Below are positions 58,742-64,000 of a stretch of DNA of 64,000 bases, piece after piece; positions within the stretch are counted from its first letter, which is position 1; each line of letters starts with the position of its first letter. The translations under genes and the position numbers were made by a program. The notes under the pieces were generated by a model, which saw only the letters and a list, made by a program, of their open reading frames with translations, had not been told where the DNA came from and made no database searches. Origin of the DNA: Blattamonas nauphoetae (taxonomy: Eukaryota > Preaxostyla > Oxymonadida); assembly GCA_033064195.1 (NCBI GenBank), contig JARBJD010000033.1, forward strand, positions 186,001 through 250,000, given 5' to 3'.

Positions 58742-61700
58742 TCAAGATTGCACGAATTCTTTGGGATGGATTGTTTTGTCAGGAGGAATGAGAACGAGCG
58801 TGGAGTCGATTGTGTCCAGGTCGGGTCTGTCATCCGGATTGAGTGAGAGACACTGCTCAATCAGTTCACGCATCTCTTTGTTCTCCACCAGTTCCAGCTT
58901 CGGTTTCACACCAGCCACGATCTGCCGCGACGCATTCACTGCATCTTGCTCCCCGAAGGGTACAAGACCAGTCTCCATTTCCCACAAGAGCAGGCCAAGA
59001 CTAAAAACTGCCCCGTTGACAGAGTTGAGAAATGGTTTGTTCGAGATCACTTCTGGCGCAAACCAACGCACTCCTTCGTTCACTCGCTCGGTCGACTGAG
59101 GTGCTGTCAGCTTGGATTCGAGTGTCTCCACAGTTTGTTCTGGATCAGGTTGTTCTTGAGGCAGGTGATCTTGGTCAGTTTGAGGCGGAGTGCTGTAGGG
59201 AAGAGGTGCTGGCAAAGACACGTCGAGATTCAGTTTCAAGCACACATTCTGTTTCGAATCGAAAAGAACATTGTGAGCGGTCAGTGCACGAAGGATCGCT
59301 GCGTCTCGGTCTTGCTTCATCACTCCTTTTAACCCTCTCACGAGTTGAAGTTGTGCTTGCCGAACTCGAACCTCCCACGGCTGCTCCGAGTGGAGCGCGT
59401 TGTACAGCGTCCGATCTTTCGACACACAGACAGTCGTCTTCATGTCGCCACAGCACGGCAACACTTCCTCTAAATTCTCAAATCCAAGCATGTCGTCGGA
59501 TGGTTCTGGATCGTATTTCTTTGTCGTTTCTTCATTTCGTTCAGACGAAACGCCTGCTTGGAACGAAATCACACCGATTCTGTTGTCTGTCACAATGTCG
59601 ACCTTCTCCTCTTCGATTGGCGGCTGATCCGACGCGCTCATTTCTTCGATGTTGGTTCCTTTCTCCTCGACCCTTCTTCGTCGACAGCAGACAATCACAA
59701 CAACCAACACAATCACAAACAGGAGGGACAGAGAGATCGCGAGGGGAAGCCACCAGTTCATGTTCTCCTTCGCTGCTTGCGATCGTCTCTCCGCTACGTT
59801 CTTCTGAATCACGAACGATGTGGTTGTGATCTCATCTTTCCCAAATCCAAGTCGACCACGCCATTCCAGCGATGGGTCGTGTTCGGAGAGAGAGGAGAGA
59901 GGCAGAATCATTTCAATCTTGGTTTCAGAGAATGATACTGTTGAATCCTGAGTGAGCGGAAATTGTTTCGGTTGTCCAACACTTCCATCCTTCTTTTTCT
60001 CAAACACTTCAAGGAAGAGAGAGCATGGAATCAGCGTGAGTCCTTCAATCGAAACTTCAAATCCGGTCTTCCCTGTGTTCAGCTTACTCGTTGACGATGA
60101 GGAGAGTGTTGGGATGAAGAACGGAGAGTTCACATTCACATCGTCCCCACTCAATGAACAGTCGTTATGTGACAGCCAAAGATGAGGATGCGTGTCTGAA
60201 GAGCCATCTCCTCCATTCAGACTTCCAACCTCAATCTCTCCCTCTTCCGAACAGCGGATGTTGTGGCGAAGAGATGGGAAAGGGGAGGAGGGAGGAGCGT
60301 TGTTGGTGAAGATTGATCCATGCATGGTGAGGTTTCCACCCTTCATGTTGATCGCTCCTTGCGAGAGATGTGACATGTCAGTCTGTTTGATGGTTGTCTT
60401 GCTGTTCAGCAAGTTCAGAATGCCACTCTCCCACTCACACAAATCAAAACTTGTCTCGAGATCGTTCAGTTGTGGAGACGATGAGTGTCCAGTGAAGGAA
60501 CACGTTTCGATTGTCAAGTGTCCTCCAACCATTCGAATGAAAATGAGGGAGGGTGAGTCAGACAGAACAACATCAACTTGATGAATCCAAAGGCGACCTC
60601 CAGAAACATCAACCATTCCCTCTCCTTCCAACTCCGACGATGACGATGGAGACACAAACAGTTCTGGCTTCGTCGACGGTCCCGATTCAATCACAACGTC
60701 ATGTAGAGACAAAAGTGTGATTTGATCTTTCTGTGTCGTGTTGTGAATGATCGAGATCGAGAAGGATGAGATCCCAAGTCCTTCCACACTCTTCCATCCG
60801 TCCTCAATCGAAGAGCATGGTCGTGTTCGATCCCCACAGAACAACGACGAATCTGACGACGATCCAGAATCGACAGAAATCACGAAAGGATGAGCAAGAG
60901 ACCCAGTTGTGTCTGAGACAGACGAATCGAAGAGAGTTTCTCCGTCATCCTCGTTTAGAGTTTCAATCGAGGTGATCTCGTATTTTGTGTTGTGCTGGAG
61001 TGTTGTTGGCCATCCAATGAGCAGTTCTGACGATTTGGCTTCGGTTGATGAGGTGACAGTGGCGATGAAGGAGAGCGAGTTGTTCAGAGTGACATTCAGT
61101 GAGTTTCCAACAATCAGGTCTGTTCCAGTCAATGTCACGAAGCAGCCAGTGTGCAGAGTGTTTGAGAAGATGAACTCCATTTTTGTGATTTTGGGAGGGA
61201 GAGGAACAACAACTGTGATTCCATCTTCAACATGAAATCCATTTGATTCTGTCCAGCTTCCTTTCAGCGTGTATTCTTCTCCATATTTCAGTTGTTCTGA
61301 GGTTTCGTCCATTCCAACGGCGAACAAAGATGTGCAGTGTGTGTCATCCACAACGTTCACATCCGACAACGATTCAAATTTTGTGCTCCCCTTCGTCAGA
61401 CTCACTTTTCCAGTTCGAGAAAGGAGAGCTTTTCCTTTCAGCAATATAATCATCGTTGTTCGATCTTTGGTCAGCTGTCTAGTTTCGATTCCGACAATGC
61501 GAGGTGGTTCCGGATCAACAAAGAAAGTGACATCCACATCAACAACAGAAACAGCACCATCAATTTTGAACATCGTGATCAGATATTTTGTTCCGAAGGA
61601 GAGGAGAGGATTGGCATTTCCGAATATCACGACAGACAGAGTGTGGGTGTTCGATGACGAAGCACCAGAGAGTGTCCCACTCAACACAATCTCACCACCA

Positions 61701-62260
61701 ACTGGCATCGACCCTTCCATCTTCCGAACCGTCACGTTGAAATCCTTCTCTCCTCCCAACTTCACTCCTGTCAGAGTCACAAGTGCTGATTTCTGTTTGT
61801 CTCCTCCCAACGAGCAACCAGCTGATGTGATTCGAATCGGTTCAGGCGGAGTGGAGAAGGGATGTGCCAATACAACTCCAATCACTGATGAACTTGTTAT
61901 TCTAGAAACATGATAATTCGTTCCATACTTCAGCGTGTTGGTCTTGTTGTACACTTCCACCAGCACGAACCCAGTGGAGAGGTCGTGAGCAGTGACAGGG
62001 AGAGGAATGATGTCGAAAGGTGTTTGTGGTGTCTTCAGGGTGAGAGTGAAATCTTCAAGCGGCATTCGGGCCGTCGTGAGGGTTAGTTTCAAAACATTTG
62101 GATTGGAGGAATCAAAATCACACGAAATTGATGAAAGGATGTCGCAAGCTCCATCCGACACATAACCAGGGCTCATCAACAGGTTGAGTGAGTCCCTGGG
62201 TCCGTGAATGACGGTCCATGGGTTGGCCGATCTGAAATACCAATCAGAACAAATTGACAT
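58742..62260 (-). CDS. Host gene F: Ig-like/beta-helix membrane pseudokinase
   Basis: 1172 codons from the ATG at 62260. The start, MSICSDWYFRSANPWTVIHG, is not a signal peptide, so the gene is probably 5-prime truncated or lacks an upstream exon. Residues about 45-450 form Ig/IPT-like repeats (LKLTLTTARMPLEDFTLTL, ALVTLTGVKLGGEKDFNVTV, GCFVTLTGTDLIVGNSLNVT). Then a beta-helix opens with FCGDRTRPCSSIEDGW. A membrane span (WWLPLAISLSLLFVIVLVVVIV) lies near 833-855 with CCRRRR after it. The tail is kinase-like: AILRALTAHNVLFDSKQNV in the catalytic-loop position, VRWFAPEVIS, AVFSLGLLLWEMETGLVPFG and IEQCLSLNPDDRPDL. The fold core is complete but the catalytic Asp residues are missing, so it is a pseudokinase. 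Closest in layout to gene B. The frame is intact to a normal C-terminus. Confidence 0.8.
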   Translation of the reverse strand: MSICSDWYFRSANPWTVIHGPRDSLNLLMSPGYVSDGACDILSSISCDFDSSNPNVLKLTLTTARMPLEDFTLTLKTPQTPFDIIPLPVTAHDLSTGFVLVEVYNKTNTLKYGTNYHVSRITSSSVIGVVLAHPFSTPPEPIRITSAGCSLGGDKQKSALVTLTGVKLGGEKDFNVTVRKMEGSMPVGGEIVLSGTLSGASSSNTHTLSVVIFGNANPLLSFGTKYLITMFKIDGAVSVVDVDVTFFVDPEPPRIVGIETRQLTKDRTTMIILLKGKALLSRTGKVSLTKGSTKFESLSDVNVVDDTHCTSLFAVGMDETSEQLKYGEEYTLKGSWTESNGFHVEDGITVVVPLPPKITKMEFIFSNTLHTGCFVTLTGTDLIVGNSLNVTLNNSLSFIATVTSSTEAKSSELLIGWPTTLQHNTKYEITSIETLNEDDGETLFDSSVSDTTGSLAHPFVISVDSGSSSDSSLFCGDRTRPCSSIEDGWKSVEGLGISSFSISIIHNTTQKDQITLLSLHDVVIESGPSTKPELFVSPSSSSELEGEGMVDVSGGRLWIHQVDVVLSDSPSLIFIRMVGGHLTIETCSFTGHSSSPQLNDLETSFDLCEWESGILNLLNSKTTIKQTDMSHLSQGAINMKGGNLTMHGSIFTNNAPPSSPFPSLRHNIRCSEEGEIEVGSLNGGDGSSDTHPHLWLSHNDCSLSGDDVNVNSPFFIPTLSSSSTSKLNTGKTGFEVSIEGLTLIPCSLFLEVFEKKKDGSVGQPKQFPLTQDSTVSFSETKIEMILPLSSLSEHDPSLEWRGRLGFGKDEITTTSFVIQKNVAERRSQAAKENMNWWLPLAISLSLLFVIVLVVVIVCCRRRRVEEKGTNIEEMSASDQPPIEEEKVDIVTDNRIGVISFQAGVSSERNEETTKKYDPEPSDDMLGFENLEEVLPCCGDMKTTVCVSKDRTLYNALHSEQPWEVRVRQAQLQLVRGLKGVMKQDRDAAILRALTAHNVLFDSKQNVCLKLNLDVSLPAPLPYSTPPQTDQDHLPQEQPDPEQTVETLESKLTAPQSTERVNEGVRWFAPEVISNKPFLNSVNGAVFSLGLLLWEMETGLVPFGEQDAVNASRQIVAGVKPKLELVENKEMRELIEQCLSLNPDDRPDLDTIDSTLVLIPPDKTIHPKEFVQS

Positions 62261-64000
62261 CCTCGTCGATTTTTGACGAACTATCTTTCTTTGATCACCG
62301 CTTATTTCATACTGATCAAACAGAAATACATTTTCTTTCCTCGATCGTTCTCTTCAATTTCGAAACAAAAGGATCGCACAAGTAGCTCCCGATGGCATAA
62401 TCACTTCAGTTCTTTAAACTACCCACTCAAGACAGGGGTATCAAGTGGATTCAATTGAGATCTCTCAATACGAATAATTTTCAAGTCGACAAGCAAGACC
62501 GGGAAATCGAAGAGGATCGATCACTCTTGAAGATCCGTGACCCGATTCGAAAGTTGAACGACGAGGAGGATACAAGCATCGACAATAGCTACGATCTTGT
62601 GAACACTGAAAGCAGCAAAGTGATTCACACGATGCTTCAATACCTCAATATCAAGTTCTTCCGTTTTATCCTCTCCCAAGCGAATGATCGTGGCAAGGTT
62701 GAAAGTTAATACTGAGGATGAGATAATTTGTCGGTCTTACAAGCTTGGAATCTGAACCCGACAATACCCTTGCATTCCTCACGAATCAAACTTGCGTCTC
62801 CGAACAACCACTATTGGATAATTGTGCAGTAATAACGTTCCTCAGCACTCAAGACAGTGCTAACGTTGGAGTATTGACTGCCGATATCATTCATAATCAC
62901 AACAAATATCTCCACGGATGATAGAAAGAAGGCGAAGGAAAAGTATCTTGGTATTACATCAGAACGATCACCAGATTCGAAAGTATCATGATTAGCATGC
63001 GAAGTGATCAACAGATCCAGAAGTGATAAGATTCATCACGATATTCGTCCAATCACACGACCGCTTGTTCGTACCAACCGTGACACTCATTGGAGTTGGT
63101 CTAGCGAACGAGGAGGATACTTAGTCAATCAAAGGAAGGTCAAACAGTTTATCCACAGAATTTCAATATCATGCGGAGGCTTTTCTGCTTCATTGAGAAG
63201 CATCAATCCACTCGCTCTGCTCGGACTGACATTGGCTGTAAACTGCAAGAAAAGCATTACGACTCAACTTAATGGTGTTCCGATATCCAACAAAGTGAAA
63301 TGTGACAGATTATTATAAGTTAATCTCGGTAGATGAACTCTGCCTCGTTGAAGGATCCAACTATACATATGAAGCTAATGAGGGATAAAGAAACCTCTGA
63401 ATTGCTAGAATCAGCATTTAGTGACATTGGTTGCGTGTTTCATCCCGTCCAGCAGCGGGGTAAAGTGAAACCACGCACCATCCAATACCGGAAATACAGC
63501 GAACCAGCACCCGTCACTATCATCCCAAAATCTGTCACCTTTCTGAATACAACCTCAACCTGTTCTCTAGACCTGAAACTATCCGACAATACACCTACCG
63601 TCATGAAGTTAAGATTCATCAAGGAAGGAACAAGATTTGATCGCGTCTCTGACGACAGTATCACGGCGATCTTGCGCATCTTAGCTCTGAGCCAAACAAC
63701 ATGTCAGATCTGATCACTTGATCCCATTGCAAGGAAGAAATGGTCGTCCTTTGGAATACGCCGTTGATGGACCATTCACTGGACTCGAGTATCGCCAACA
63801 TCACGCCTGTCTGCATCAGCAACGAAACACAAGAGCATCCTGCTAAGGGAGCAAAACTACATAGAAGATCCAACAAGTTGAGATGGAATGATGTCGAAAC
63901 GGGGATTCAAGAGCATGAGTGTCAACACCTCCTAAACAATCCAGAGCATCACACGTCGGAATCGTCAATCAGTGGGAAGCTGATAGGGTGAAATGATTGA
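62261..64000. other. Unassigned region
   Basis: It contains several short plus-strand frames: 62455-62709 (84 residues, charged), 63004-63318 (104), 63333-63713 (126) and 63740-63991 (83). They are consecutive, use all three frames, and read like fragments of one or two diverged proteins rather than low-complexity sequence. No motif was recognised, and no matching inverted repeats were found. It could be a decayed mobile element or an intron-rich host gene running off the window. Confidence 0.3.

Noticed and set aside
1-64000. Bacterial or phage origin
   Set aside because: Spliceosomal-type introns, DIRS and Polinton elements, MITEs and huge beta-helix genes point to a eukaryote. No operons with ribosome-binding sites were seen.
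1-64000. A non-standard genetic code as in some oxymonads
   Set aside because: Frames of more than 1000 codons in host and element genes stay open with the standard three stops, and TAA, TAG and TGA all appear as plausible gene ends.
1-64000. CRISPR arrays, rRNA or tRNA genes
   Set aside because: No regularly spaced identical repeats with unique spacers and no cloverleaf or rRNA core sequence were seen by eye. A tRNAscan run was not possible.

Overview
This is eukaryotic nuclear DNA, probably from an oxymonad (Metamonada), with Blattamonas nauphoetae or a close relative the best match I can offer from memory. The evidence is a family of large surface proteins (signal peptide, right-handed beta-helix, single membrane span, degenerate kinase-like tail), a gene with short GT-AG introns, an armadillo-like family remnant, and abundant large DNA elements. 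No rRNA, tRNA, CRISPR or bacterial operon was seen.

Layout. 0.3-1.0 kb holds a remnant of an armadillo-like protein. 1.2-5.7 kb is host gene A (plus strand, beta-helix/TM/pseudokinase), split by a 583-bp hAT-type MITE with an 8-bp target duplication. 6.55-34.96 kb is a DIRS-type tyrosine-recombinase retrotransposon on the minus strand. It has inverted terminal repeats, an internal complementary region, gag, RT-RNase H and recombinase regions. It carries a 0.79-kb MITE and a 22.9-kb Polinton/Maverick (9055-31959, 6-bp target duplication TTGGCG, about 3-kb terminal inverted repeats). The Polinton holds a protein-primed DNA polymerase, integrase, packaging ATPase, two related capsid-like proteins, a fibre-like protein with an S74 chaperone domain and several small proteins. 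It has itself received a 1.3-kb palindromic foldback element. The DIRS element lies in the kinase-like end of host gene B (34.96-41.35 kb, minus), which also carries a 519-bp element with a 10-bp target duplication and several frame changes.

42.1-51.6 kb is one very long minus-strand surface gene, read as two frames (D then C). 52.3-54.1 kb is a host gene with three inferred short introns, a coiled coil and a SPRY-like domain (G). 54.5-58.3 kb is a paralogue of A lacking the membrane and kinase parts (E). 58.7-62.3 kb is another membrane pseudokinase (F). 62.3-64 kb has no gene I can name.

The host genes look like one expanded surface-receptor-like family in a region repeatedly hit by transposons. 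The most notable observations are the four-deep nesting with readable target duplications; one AT-rich motif just upstream of most Polinton genes; a roughly 250-bp repeat in the Polinton ends that alternates conserved blocks with intron-like pyrimidine-rich spacers; and paired capsid-like genes plus an S74 fibre gene in one Polinton. Products are assigned by reading motifs and translations by eye; no database search was run.
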